In this document: piece by piece, positions 45,901 to 57,084 of the stretch
How the letters are laid out: every line of letters begins with the position of its first letter
Numbering within the stretch: position 1 is the stretch's first letter
Source of the DNA: Rhizophagus irregularis
Lineage: Eukaryota > Glomeromycota > Glomeromycetes > Glomerales > Glomeraceae
Direction: 5' to 3'
NCBI RefSeq assembly: GCF_026210795.1
Contig: NC_089446.1
Location: 186,001 to 250,000 of the forward strand
Length of the DNA stretch: 64,000 nucleotides
The notes under the pieces: generated by a model
Told to the model about the DNA's origin: nothing
The model's database searches: none
Seen by the model: only the letters and a program-made list of their open reading frames with translations
Position numbers and translations under genes: made by a program

Positions 45901-47423
45901 GAATTTTCAAACTATCATATAAGAGATTCAAATAAAAAAGTTGCATTAAAATATTTACATAATTCACAAGAATCTATTGATTTTTTAATAAATGAGGTAT
46001 TTAATTTCTTCAAATATTTAAATACTTTTTTTAATTAATATATTTAAATTTCTTTTATTTATACTTAGGCTAAAAAATATCCTACAAAACACAAATCATT
46101 TCAGGTGTTATATGGAATATCTCAAAATCCAGATACAGGAGACTATATTTTGATTCAAAGCTATACTATAAACTTGGCAAATTGGATTAGTGGAAATGAA
46201 AAAATTGATGATCTTATTCAAGAAATGCAATTAAAAATAAATAATTATAGTGGTGTAGTATTTGAATGGATACCATATAATCAGTTTAATAATATTAAGG
46301 AAGTAGGCAAAGGTGGCTTTGCTTTAGTATATTCTGCAAATTGGAAAAATGGTCCATTAGAATATGATACAGATAATAAAATATATAAAAGGAATCCAAA
46401 TGTAGTAATTGCCTTAAAATGTTTACATAATTCACAAAATATTAGCAATAAATTTTTAAATGAGGTATGAATTTATTTTAAAATTATTTGTAATAGAAAT
46501 ATTCTCTTTAATTTAAATATTGTGAAATAATTATTTTTATTATTTATATATTTTAATAGGTTAAAAAATACTCAATAAATAAAAGAAGTAATATTCTTAA
46601 TATATATGGAATATCTCAAAATCCAGATACAAAAGAATATATTATGGTTCTCCAATATGCAAAAGAAGGCAATTTTAATTATTGGATAAATAAAAATTAT
46701 GAATATTTTAATTGGAAAGATAAACTATCTGCACTGCTTAATATTGTTAATGGTCTTGAAGAAATTCATCAAAATAGTATAGTTCATCGTGATTTTCACA
46801 CAGGAAATATATTATTTTTAAGTAAGATAAATAAATTTGGTAATTGTATATCAATTTCAGATATGGGATTATGTGGAGAGGTTGGTAATATAGATGAAAC
46901 TAAAATTTATGGAGTTATGCCTTATGTGGCACCTGAAGTATTAAGAAGAAAGCCTTATATTAAAAAATCAGATATTTATAGTTTTGGTATGGTAATGTAT
47001 TTTGTAGCTACTGGAAGACAACCTTTTTACAATCGTGCACATGATCATCTTCTTGCATTAGACATTTGTAAAGGAGTTAGGCCTGAAATAAATGAACCAG
47101 AAGCGCCAAAATGTTATATTGATTTAATGAAAAAGTGTTGGGATTTAAATCTAAATAATAGACCAAATATTTTTGAAGTAAATGAATTAATCATGTCATT
47201 TCATAGTTCATATGAAATGGATTTTTACAAAGTAGAAAATAAAGAAATTGAAATGCAATTCAAAAAAGCAGAAGAATATAGAAAAGAAAATCTTTCATTC
47301 ATTAAAAATTACCAAATAGAAACCCATCCACAAGCTTTTTACACATCTCGATTACTTAATCCTTTTACAGAAGACCTTCCAGAATATGATGATAATTCTC
47401 AATGCTTAGACCAAGTAATCTAA
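42937..47423 (+). CDS. Protein kinase with eight tandem N-lobe repeats and one C-lobe, nine exons
   Basis: Exons 42937-43281, 43352-43744, 43813-44190, 44267-44635, 44710-45105, 45174-45551, 45625-45996, 46069-46464, 46560-47423. All eight introns are phase 0 and GT-AG, giving 1296 residues. Exons 1-8 each end in a kinase N-lobe block (VLEWIPYNQF.EIKE ... VYSAIWKDGP ... VALKCLHNSQE.ID.LINE). Exons 2-8 start with the following strand block (AKKYPT..KAFQVLYGISQN, GDYIL). Copies 1-7 have a degraded glycine loop (VNKNGLITVYSA; TGKNGLITVYLA in exon 5), but the beta-3 Lys is kept. Copy 8 has a proper loop (VGKGGFALVYSA). Exon 9 completes a kinase: VHRDFHTGNIL (Asp about 1087), SDMGLCGEV (about 1110), YVAPEVL, KSDIYSFGMVMY, CWDLNLNNRP. 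TKL/RAF-like Ser/Thr kinase as is common in this lineage; substrate unknown. Confidence 0.85.
43352..45996 (+). repeat. Higher-order repeat: exon block 2-3-4 duplicated as 5-6-7 (period about 1.36 kb)
   Basis: Exon 3 (43813-44190) and exon 6 (45174-45551) differ at one base by eye, and the introns after them are nearly identical. Exons 2 and 5 share LHK.YKWS.YTRD, and exons 4 and 7 both begin VKKYPTNYKVLYG. Start-to-start distances are 1358-1361 bp. This is a recent segmental duplication over an older single-exon repeat. Confidence 0.85.
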
Positions 47424-47920
47424 ATCCAAATGAAATCAAATGAAGCATATTAAAATAATAAGGTTTTGTTTAAAAAAGATATGAAATTATTCACTTGATT
47501 TATATTTATATGGCTGTTATTTTATAGGAATTTGCATTTAATTTATAGTTCTGAATAGATTTGTAAGTTTTTTTTAAAATCATTTTGTAATAAACAAATA
47601 TACTGGAATTATGTAATATTGACACTTAATGAAATAATTCCTCATATAAATTATAAAATAATGTGAATTTGATGGTACATTTGTATTTGCATATTTTATT
47701 TAAAACTTTTTATTCCTTATAATTGTAAAAGTATTGAATGAAAATAATATACAAAAATTGTAAATGATTATTTTTTTTATAAACAGAATCTTAATCATTA
47801 CCTATTAACAAATAAAACACAAAAAAGAAAAAAGTTTTACAATACTTTAAAATGTTAAAATACTCAGAATTATAATGTCGAATAGGCCATTCATCATCTA
47901 CCTGGACATATGTTCATTAA
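47424..47920. other. Kinase 3' flank
   Basis: AT-rich, no coding signal; holds the kinase 3' untranslated region. Confidence 0.4.
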
Positions 47921-48176
47921 TTAAATTGATAATATATAGTATGTAAGTATATGCTTATCTTTTGTATTAGACTCAATAATACCTTGTTGTTGTTTTGATA
48001 TTGGTGTAAAATTCCCATGATTAGTGTCATGAGAATGTAAATTACATTTCGTTGCTTGATGCTTAAATTCAACGATACTATTAAGAGATACGGGGTCCCT
48101 ATTATTTATACTTTTACCATTGAATTCAATTATATTAGTCCAAACATTATTTTCCAAATTTATTTTCTCGTCACTA
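47921..48176 (-). pseudogene. MIR-domain fragment
   Basis: The minus strand reads NLENNVWTNIIEFNGKSINN, DPVSLNSIVEFKHQATKCNL, HSHDTNHGNFTPISKQQQGI, then runs out at the stop 47921. The pattern I.L.H..T...LHSHD ... G..KQQ is that of MIR (mannosyltransferase/IP3R/RyR) repeats, which occur in many Rhizophagus proteins (from memory). Only about one repeat is present, with stops just upstream, so it is a remnant. Confidence 0.55.
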
Positions 48177-49672
48177 CAATAAATGTTACAGAGTCAAAAC
48201 CTTTTTTTTTTTTTGATACGATGATTGATAATAAATTACTACTACCAAGTAGTTGTAAAATAATAATATGAAATTACAAATTATCTTACGAAAAAATCTT
48301 CTATAACTTCTTTAGGGGATAATCATCAGTTGAAATAACGGACATGGTTATGTGTAAAATTATCATTTAATATTTTGTGTTAACTTCATTACTACTATCT
48401 TAAATATCTAATCGTATAAGTAATCGTTTTAATGTAAGTCCATCGTCAAGCGAACTAATTCCCACATTCCAGAGGCTGGAGTACTGATTAATTTTTCAGT
48501 ACCTAAGTGCATTAACATTTTATTGGTGACCGTAGAAAGCATCAGTCATAATAATTCATAACAAGTTACAATCGTGCTTAAATACCCTTATAAAAATATT
48601 ACCTTTATGAAATGATTAAGCATTTTCAGTCGTAATGTTATTGACAATTTATCATTCACTACAAGCAAGTCAGTATGCTTAAAGACTCTGTCGTTGATCC
48701 TGTTCTTTCATTGAAATTAAGATCTGTTAAATTTAACAAATTTTTTTTGCAAATTTAGTATATTTTTTTAATGATAAATAATTTATATCTAGATTTATTT
48801 TTATGAAAAAGTATAATTTTCTGAGATCTTTTTTTCGTCAGAAAAAAATGATCAAGTCACGAAAGAATTTTTTTTTTGAATGATTAAAGATTAGATTATT
48901 TTTTTTTTATTAATTTTGGCAATTTTTTTATTCTGTGAAATTAATATAATTTTGAATTTAAAACACTTCTTAATATTTGTTACAACGTGATTGCGTGCAT
49001 AATAATAAAGAGAGTGCAGCGGTTTCTACTGCATCACGTCATTCACGTGTTACATCTGCAGCTGTTGCTCCATTCAAGAATCGTTCGTTGTTGGCAAGTT
49101 ACGGTGATTTCCACTCACAAAGTAGCTATCTAAAAAGAATTCATTATCTTTTTTTTTGTTTAGTTAATTTTATTTTTTTATTGATTTTATAATTTTTAAT
49201 ATTACTTAATATAGTTAGTAAAATTTATGTGAAGAAAAGTTGTATTTTAGTAAAAAAAATTCCGGTATAATTCATGATCATTTTATCTTAAATTCTGATA
49301 AAAAAAAAAAATTAATAATATTAGTAATCAAGAAAAAGGACGGGAGAAAATCATGTGAACCACTTACCAGAACCGCCAACCCAATAAAGCTTGGAAGCAA
49401 AATAAAGTAAAAAAAAATAAAAGAAAAAAAAATGACAAAAAGGAAAGAATAAAAAATAGACAATAGTAATAATAACATCAATAACAACAATAACAACAAT
49501 AATAAATTGGGTACTCATTATTCTACAAAAATAGTAAGCAAAAAAAATATATATATTATATAAATATTGTTTGATCAAATAGGTGGTAGTTGGGAATGGG
49601 TTATGTTAAGTACGAAATGCTATTAATTTTAACATTAACATAAGGTTAGTTTTCAAACGTTTTCCTTTTTTG
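48177..49672. other. Non-coding region with low-complexity tracts
   Basis: T/A homopolymers and an (AAC/AAT)n microsatellite at about 49465-49505. A short GC-richer frame at 48977-49140 is unsupported. Confidence 0.4.
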
Positions 49673-50092
49673 GAGGTCGTCTAAAGCGGGGGCAAATCAC
49701 GTAATTCAGTGTAATTTTAATTAGATTATTTTTTTATAAAGAAAGATTAATAGAAACTTTAAAATCATAATATAAGTGTATTTTTATCTGCTTTGCAAGT
49801 TTACTTAAGGAAAAAAAGTGGATTATGAATATTGTTTTTGACTTTACATATGAATGAACGAAACTTTGCCGATCATATCCAAAAATGGATAACGAAATTG
49901 AAAAAGTCAAATAAATCAAAAACAGCATTCAAAACCCTACTCTGCGCTCTAAGTAAACTTGCAGAGCAGGCAAAAATGCATTTAGGATGTGTGTTTAGAA
50001 TGGTTGAATATATGGTAAAAAGTTTTATTTTATGAAAACAATTTTTTTCGAAGTCACGTGATTTGCCCCTGCTTTAGACGACCTCCTTTTTT
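49673..50092. mobile_element. Full-length foldback MITE, TIR GGAGGTCGTCTAAAGC
   Basis: Left GGAGGTCGTCTAAAGCGGGG and right CCTGCTTTAGACGACCTCC are inverted, both followed by CAAATCACGT in the inner sense. The inner sequence is also mirrored around about 49881 (CTTTGCAAGTTTACTTAAGG versus CTAAGTAAACTTGCAGAG). CCTTTTTT lies on both outer sides. Related to the copies at 23758 and 24733. Confidence 0.75.
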
Positions 50093-50479
50093 GGCATACC
50101 CCTAACCAAATAGTATCGGTTTACTGATTTAAATTTCATCCTTTACCTTTTAAATCCAAAGTTCCAAACCTTCCCATTTTTAAACAACAAATGATCAAGT
50201 AATCTTTTATTGTTTTAATTAATCAAACTAAATAAGGATGATTTATCAAAATAAAAAAAAAATATATTTTTGATATTTAGTACAAGATGTGTGTAAAATT
50301 TACTACCGTGTATATGTGTACGTCAATAAATATCTCTTTAATCTTGCAAATAAATACCAATCAAAGAAATGAAAATGATCTAATAGTTATTTCAAATTTA
50401 GTTATTGACAAGGACTTTTTATCTTAGTTTCTGCGATCGCAGGGAAGAAGTTATTGTACCGTTCACAACGGCGCAGCAA

Positions 50480-50573
50480 AGTTGTGCGACATGTGCGACA
50501 TGTACGACGAATGTACTCCTTAAAAAATTTTTTTTTAAAAAAAAAATAAAAAAAAATAAAATTATTATGACTA
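50480..50573 (+). promoter_or_regulatory. Conserved upstream block of the fused coiled-coil/Hsp70 genes
   Basis: GTTGTGCGACATGTGCGACA through GAATGTACTCCTTAAAA and a T/A run matches the stretch before the paralogue at 63101 (63030-63100). It is conserved while the rest of the upstream sequence differs, so it is probably core promoter plus 5' leader. The in-frame ATG at 50511 leads to a stop after MTNG and is not the start. Confidence 0.5.
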
Positions 50574-53108
50574 ATGGATGATTCTTCTGAAAATTTATTT
50601 TCTGATAAACCCCGTGAATTTATTGAAAAACTTGGATTTAGTTATTATGAATTAAATAATAAATTTATTAATTTATTAGAAGAGAATCAAAAGATTAAGC
50701 AACAATGTAAAAATCTTGAAGAAAAAAATCAAGAAAATTTACGTTTAAATTCAGAATTAAATGAAAAAAATCAAGAAATTTCATGTACAAATTCAAATTT
50801 AATTGAAGAAAATAAAGAAGTTTCACGAATTAATTCTGAATTAAAAGAAAAACTTGAAGAAAAGGAAAAAAAATTTGAAGAATTTCAACGATATGTTTCA
50901 AATTTGGAAAATCAAAGAAATGAAGAATTAAAACAATTAAAAAAACTTGAAATGATGTCTCAAAATTTAGATAAAAATTTAGGGATATTGAAATTAGAAG
51001 AAATCAATGAGAATATTATTAAAACTTTTAGAGAAAACAATGAAGATTTTCTGGCAAGTTTTTCAAACAAAGGTATGTTAATTATCATAGTATATTTTTT
51101 TAAAAAAAAATTTGCAAATATTGTTTAATAACGAAATTAATTATATTTTTACACTTTAAATGTTTTAAAAAAGATCCAGGTAGTAAATCACTACCTTATT
51201 CTAATATTAAAGTCGTGGTTGGATTAGACTTTGGAACAACTTACTCTGGATTCTCTTATTGTCATGTTGCTAATAAACAAAATATATGTTCAAATGAAAT
51301 ATGGCCTGGAAAGGTTGGCAAGTTAAAGATTAATACAATTCTTCGATATGATGATGAGTATAATAATGTGTTACTTTGGGGTGCTCCAGCTTTAGTTAAA
51401 AAACAAATACGCAAAATCGCAAAAAAAAATAATCAATATAATGAAAGAAATAAACTTGTTGAATTATTTAAATTATTTTTGGGAAACCTACAAGAAAATT
51501 CAAGACCAAAACTTCCAGTTGATTATAAAAAGGCTATTACTGATTATCTTAAAGAAATTGGAAAGGTATGAATTAAATTATTGATACTATATTTCAAATA
51601 ATATATTTTATATATTTTATTAATTTTATTTGAATGAAATTTTAAGGTCATTAAAGATACAATCGCAACCCACTGGAATATTAATTTCTTTGAAAATGTT
51701 TTATTGATTCTTACTGTTCCTGCAGAATATTCTGAAAAATATATTGCTATTATGAGAGAATGTGCATATAATGCAAATCTCATTAATGATAAATATTCGA
51801 AAAATCTACAATTTATCTCAGCACGTAAGTAATAAAAGAAGGACTTGAATCTCTAGTTTTAATTAATGGATGAACTAATTTTTATGTTTACAGCTGAAGC
51901 TGCAGCAATTTATTGTATGAAAAATGAATTACAAAAATATGATTTATTAAATATAGAAGGTAAGTTATTATAATTATGAACGTTAATTAAAAAGAATTAT
52001 TTTATTGATTTGACTGATTTTTAAATATTCAGAGACTTTTATGGTTGTTGACTGTGGTGGCGGTACTGTTGATTTAACTACTCGTAAGTTAGTTGGAAAT
52101 AAATTAAGTGAAATTACCGAACGTATTGGATATTTCTGTGGAAGTACATTTATAGACAGAGAATTTATTGAGTTTTTACGTCGAAAACTTGGATATCGAG
52201 CTATAGATCACTTAAAAGAAAATAATTATGACCAATTTCAATGTCTGGTTCAAGAATTCCGTAAAAATGCAAAAGAACCTTTTACAGGAGTTAATAGAGA
52301 ATTTTATTATGAATTAGATATTGAAAATATTTCTCCAAATTTATTGCAATATGTCGATGAAGAAATCAGGGAAATGATGGAAAAGGATGAATGGTTAATT
52401 AAGGTTAATTTTAATGACATAAAATTAATGTTTGATCCTATAATTGATAGAATTATTCGTTTGATATATGTACAACTTGAAAATATTCAAAAAGCTTGCT
52501 CCGCAATTTTCTTAGTTGGAGGTTTTAGTGAAAACAAATATTTGCAAAGAAGGATTAAACAGGAATTTTGTCATTATATAAAATGTCTTAGGATTTCCGA
52601 TCAACCTATAGCAGCAATTTCACGTGGGGCTGTAGTTTATGGTTTATCTATTAAATCGAGCGATTGTATTATTTCTTCGAGGGTTCTCAAATATACTTAT
52701 GGAATTAAATTGTGCGTTGATTGGAAAGAAGGTGACCCTATTGAGAGAAAAATCTTTCATGGAAAAGTTATAAAATTTAGTCCTCTGGTAAGAAAAGGGA
52801 CAGTAGTAAAAGTAGATCAAGTATTTAACTCAAGTAACCATAGGCCCTCTAACCCATCTCAAACAGCATTGAACTTTGCATTGTATAGAACTTCCGAATA
52901 TAATGTAGAATATTGTGATGAACCTGGAGTGGAATTATTAGGATCATTGCGAATTGACCTTCCAGATGTTCATTTAGGTTATAATAGATCAGTTACCTTT
53001 GGACTTTCCTTTGGTCAAATGGAAATTTCAGCATTTGCGGAGAATGCAGTCAATGGACAAAAATATGTAACTTCATTTTCTTTAAATGATGATGATGATT
53101 ATGATTAA
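50574..53108 (+). CDS. Coiled-coil-Hsp70 fusion protein, five exons
   Basis: Exons 50574-51072, 51174-51565, 51647-51824, 51894-51959, 52033-53108; GT-AG introns of 69-101 bp; 736 residues. Residues 1-166 start MDDSSENLFSDKP, share SYYELNNKFINLLEENQ, and form a Glu/Lys/Asn-rich coiled coil (NSELKEKLEEKEKKFEEFQ). After a phase-1 intron comes an HSPA12-like ATPase: GLDFGTTYSGFSYC (Asp about 185), TVPAEYSEKYIAIMRECAY, PEAAAIYCM, VVDCGGGTVDLT, FLVGGFSENKYLQRR, and the short beta tail (VRKGTVVKVDQVFN, EYCDEPGVELLG). Intron positions after the coil correspond to those of Hsp70-A/B, but the last exon is uninterrupted. The same domain types are separate divergent genes at 2-13 kb. ATP binding is likely; the role is unknown. 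A coil would allow self-assembly or partner binding (inference). Confidence 0.9.
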
Positions 53109-53193
53109 AGTTGGTTATTTTAACTTTTATAAAAGAATGTTAAAATAATATATAATAAATTCCTTGCAGCTAACGTATGTACTGTAAATACTA

Positions 53194-53612
53194 CAGTGTA
53201 TACAACTTAGTCCCAACAAAAAAATGTTTAAGTGGCCAAATTTTTTATATTATGTAATACTTAAACCCTTAAGTTTATTGGTCAGATTTATTTAATTTAA
53301 GTTATAATTTTTAATTCTAGCCAGATTTACATAGTTAATAATTAAACGAAAGTAATTTTGGTCAGATTTACATGTAATTCTGGTCATAATAAAATGGCCA
53401 AATATTTAATTTAATAGTAAAATATTTCAACTTTGAATTGCTACTACTTTCTTAAAAAATACTTTATAGGAAATTTAAAAACATAGTTTTATTAAGCTTA
53501 ATTTGGTTTATCATTGTATGTTTATACTTCATGTTTATCTTTTTTTTTTGAATGAATAGTAGTGATTTAAATTTCATCAAATTTAATTGCTGGGACTAAG
53601 TTGTATGCACTG
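53194..53612. mobile_element. Tc1/mariner-like MITE, 419 bp
   Basis: Ends CAGTGTATACAACTTAGTCC and (reverse complement) CAGTGCATACAACTTAGTCC are inverted and flanked by TA on both sides. The interior is AT-rich with several GGTCAGATTTA words. The CAGTG start and TA duplication fit Tc1/mariner. Confidence 0.8.
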
Positions 53613-53779
53613 TAGTTCGCAATAATAATAACATAGTTTAAAAGAATTTTAATAAATAAATACAAGGTAAAAGTAAATTAACAATACTCATGATTAAATT
53701 ACTTTATAAGGGTGGTATACTAATATACTGTAATACATTTGTGTTTTTATGATAAAAGTAAATAATTATTTAATTAATA

Positions 53780-54165
53780 AGCGACGCAAAGTTATAAATT
53801 CGGTTTACCGGTACATATCACAATTAAACTCAAAAATTTTGACCAATAAAATTTAGTTATCTGATCAATAATTTCATATGTTAAAAGTTTTAAGTTAAAT
53901 GATAAAATTTTTGGCATGGGAAATCAATTGTAAATATGTAGTAAAATTAATAAATAAAAATTGCTAATCTTTTTTTTTTTTCAGAATGAGAAATTTTCTT
54001 TAAAGCAATATGTATCCGTCTCAATTTATGACATGATGATATTATAAAATATAAACTATTTTTTGTTGACCAATTATCTTATTAAAAAAAAAAAAAAAAT
54101 TTTGAATTTGTGATTTACCTACCCGGCCGGGAATATGAAGACCGAATTTATAACTTTGTGTCGCC
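53780..54165. mobile_element. TA-flanked MITE, 386 bp
   Basis: The left end AGCGACGCAAAGTTATAAAT and the right end, reverse complemented GGCGACACAAAGTTATAAAT, continue with TCGGT. TA lies on both sides (53778-79, 54166-67). AT-rich interior, no ORF. Confidence 0.8.
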
Positions 54166-56239
54166 TAATATTAAAAGTTTTACTAAAACCTGCATTACAT
54201 TTTTTAATTAGCTGGTTACAACTAATTTTTTAGACCAATTTATATGAAGTATACTTAACATTCTTATCAAATTAACTTTTGGAATTACGGCTGAAAATCT
54301 GACATTTAACCTTTTAGCCTCAGAAACTTCCATTAACTCTGTAAGACATTATTACTGGTTCACATATGAGAGAAAAGTCTTTATAAATTTACTAAGAGCA
54401 AATTTAATTTATTAATTCGAGATTTTTTTTATGGCTGCTTTGGTGAAACCGTGAAAGAGCAGCACGTGCAGATTTTAATATTTGGTTCATACGTTAAATC
54501 AATTAGAAAAATGGTTGGATAGTTTAATAATAAAAATAATTGAAATCATATTTTAAGCTAAAATTATGATAGATAATAAAGGAAGGAATGTCATTACTGA
54601 AAATTTTTATGCTAATACTTGTATTGGAATATAAGTATTAGAAATTCAGTTTTTCAGGTGCAAGAATTCAAATGGTGGTATGTATCAATCTAATGATAAT
54701 AATCAAAATATATTAGATCATTTGTAAGTTATGAGGAAAAGTATGATTCCCAAAACTTAGAATTTGGCTTAATCGAATAAAATATTAAACAAATTAAAAG
54801 CCAAAATATCTGAAACATCATGAGTATCATATGATGTGTATCCAAGATATAAAAACTTTATCATCTATATAGTCCAATAATATTAACCATAGTGTAAAAT
54901 AAAAATTCATATGAGATGATATATTTTCTAGATAAATGAAACTAAAATATTTTTTGCTCACTTTTAAATGTCTTTTTTTATTAAATCGGTTCGGTAAATT
55001 AGTAAACTGATGCCAAAACCCTATCAAGTGAATTGCGGATTCGGGATCACTAACCGCATTTCGATATTCCATTAATAAGAACGTCAAAATAATCATTAAT
55101 TGAAAAGTGTATTTAAAGGAAATAAATTATCCTCAATTCTACCTCATAATATAAATCAAGTTTTGAATTTCGTTTCTTCTTTTTAAGAATAAATATCAAA
55201 TATGAACATATTTTCGGATTTTTTTTTTTTTAATAATAATAATTTTTTTTTTTTTTGATCTTTTTCAAACTGATTTTTTTAAAATTTTTTTTCCCTTCAT
55301 AGTAATCTATTTAATGATAATTTTTTCTTAAAATTTTTTTTTTTCTCATTCTTTGGTGTGTATTAAAAGATAATAAATTATTGTAAATTTTTCAATTATT
55401 TATTTAAATTTATAAATTTATTAACTCATTTATGATTAATTATAAATTCGAATGTCATGATTTTATTAAATATGAACAAGTTCAAAATAAATCACATTTC
55501 ATATATTATATATTTTACATTTTATAATCCTAACTCCCCCTTTTAAACATGAACTCTTGTTTCTAATATAATAATTGTACATGTTAAGATACATGTTTGC
55601 TTTATAAATTCATTTTTTAAAATGAGACATTGCTCGAATTAAAAGAACTAAACTTGATATATAAATAAATATACAATCAATTTTTTCAAAGTTTTTAGAC
55701 GCTATCTCAATTCTCAAATTTTTATTGGTTTAAAATTTTTTTATTATAGAAATCCAAATCCGCGTGCCACAACTGCCACATCAAATTAAATATGAGTATC
55801 AATTTCTTAACTTTATATCGACTATTAAAAACTTTTTGAATTTAAATTTTAAAAATTTTAAAATAGAAACTAAAGAAACAAATAAAAGTTCTCATAACCA
55901 AAATCTTATTTTAACCCTATATTCTACTAGATCCTAGATTCATCTTCAATAATAATTATTTTAACTAAATTTCAATTTTTACCAATCATTTCTTATTGTC
56001 AGTATAAAAACAAAGTTTACTAAAGTTTGTTAAATCGTGAAACTTATTATCGCCAATCAAACCATTATTTTCTACATACTGTACATTTTCAATAAACAAA
56101 CGAAATAACCGCACACTCATTCTGGGAATTATATAAATATATTTTATGGATTTAAATTGAATTTTCGCCCTAAATTTTTAAAGAGCTTCTTAATATTTCA
56201 AAAAAAAAAAAATTAAAAAAATTAAAATATGATTGTCAA
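54166..56239. other. AT-rich region, no supported gene
   Basis: Long T runs at 55220-55345. Contains one copy of a dispersed repeat (55478-55580). The open frame at 54827-55096 has no recognisable content. Confidence 0.4.
55478..55580. repeat. Dispersed repeat, copy 1 (copy 2 at 59696-59790)
   Basis: AAGTTCAAAATAAATCACAT, TACATTTTATAATCCTAACT, CCCCTTTTAAACATGAACTC recur at 59696-59790 with few changes. Same orientation; no coding capacity. Nature unknown. Confidence 0.7.
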
Positions 56240-56302
56240 GATCTTAGACTAGAATCGAACTAGTTAAAACATAGACATGCTCTCCACCAGGATAAGATTT
56301 AA
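56240..56302 (-). other. tRNA-like sequence (tRNA pseudogene or SINE head)
   Basis: On the minus strand there is an A-box-like TGGTGGAGAGC, then a TpsiC-arm-like hairpin ACTAG-TTCGATT-CTAGT (B box TTCGATTC), closed by an ATCTTA/TAAGAT stem. A T-run follows about 15-30 bp downstream. The D-stem is incomplete and no clean anticodon arm is seen, so it is probably not a working tRNA. Confidence 0.35.
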
Positions 56303-56579
56303 AAAAATTCTGTTTGCTTAATCTTTTAAACACATAGGAGAAAGAAAAGAAACAGAAAAAGAAAAGAAACACCTTAAAATATGGAAGAACCTAACTAGAG
56401 CTATGACCTCAAACACCAATCGGCAAACTCAGAGGGATGCTATGGCTGACCAGCCGGGAGACAGGGGCATATGCTATGGGTTTATCACGTTTCCAATAAA
56501 CCAAGGTCGTCTACAGTCACATTATGTATATCATATTATACAAATGGCTAGAAAGTTCAACCATCTTCATTATGCTGGT

Positions 56580-56890
56580 GACCAGATGTAAAACCTAGAC
56601 ATCACCAGAAATAACGGGCGTTTTTACTAATAAAACTGCAAAACAAACTCTTTTTATACGAGAGAGATACCTCGTTACGCATGACGACCAGATGTAAAAC
56701 CTAGACATCACCAGAAATAACGGGCGTTTTTACTAATAAAACTGCAAAACAAACTCTTTTTATACGAGAGAGATACCTCGTTACGCGTGACGACCAGATG
56801 TAAAACCTAGACATCGTCAGGAAATGGGCGTTTTTACTAATAAAACTGCAAAACAAACTCTTTTTGTACGAGAGAGATACCTCGTTATAT
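56580..56890. repeat. Tandem repeat, period 106 bp, three copies
   Basis: Units begin GACCAGATGTAAAACCTAGA at 56580, 56686 and 56792. Each ends with TACGAGAGAGATACCTCGTT. Nearly identical, so recently amplified. Confidence 0.9.
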
Positions 56891-56935
56891 AAAAAAAAAG
56901 ACCTCGTTGTAAAAAAAAAAGAGACCAGGTATGTG

Positions 56936-57028
56936 GGTTGGGAGTATGGGTGGGTTTGGGTGTGGGTTGGGAGTGTGGGGTTTGGCTGGGTTGGGTTTGG
57001 GTGTGGGTTTGTGTATGGGTTGGGAGTG
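56936..57028 (+). repeat. G/T-rich low-complexity tract
   Basis: (TGGGTTTGGG)-like imperfect repeats on the + strand with many GGG runs in otherwise AT-rich DNA; could form G-quadruplexes. Not the TTAGGG telomere word. Confidence 0.8.
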
Positions 57029-57084
57029 TTGTTTTATCTTCTTTTTTTTCGTCTTTCTTTTTTTAGGTCTGCTGTAATTGATGG

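Noticed and set aside
48977-49192. 71-codon plus frame (SAAVSTASRHSRVTSAAVAP)
   Set aside because: Ends in T-rich sequence, no splice context or recognised domain; may be a decayed exon.
54827-55096. 89-codon minus frame
   Set aside because: Only AT-driven content; no family resemblance.
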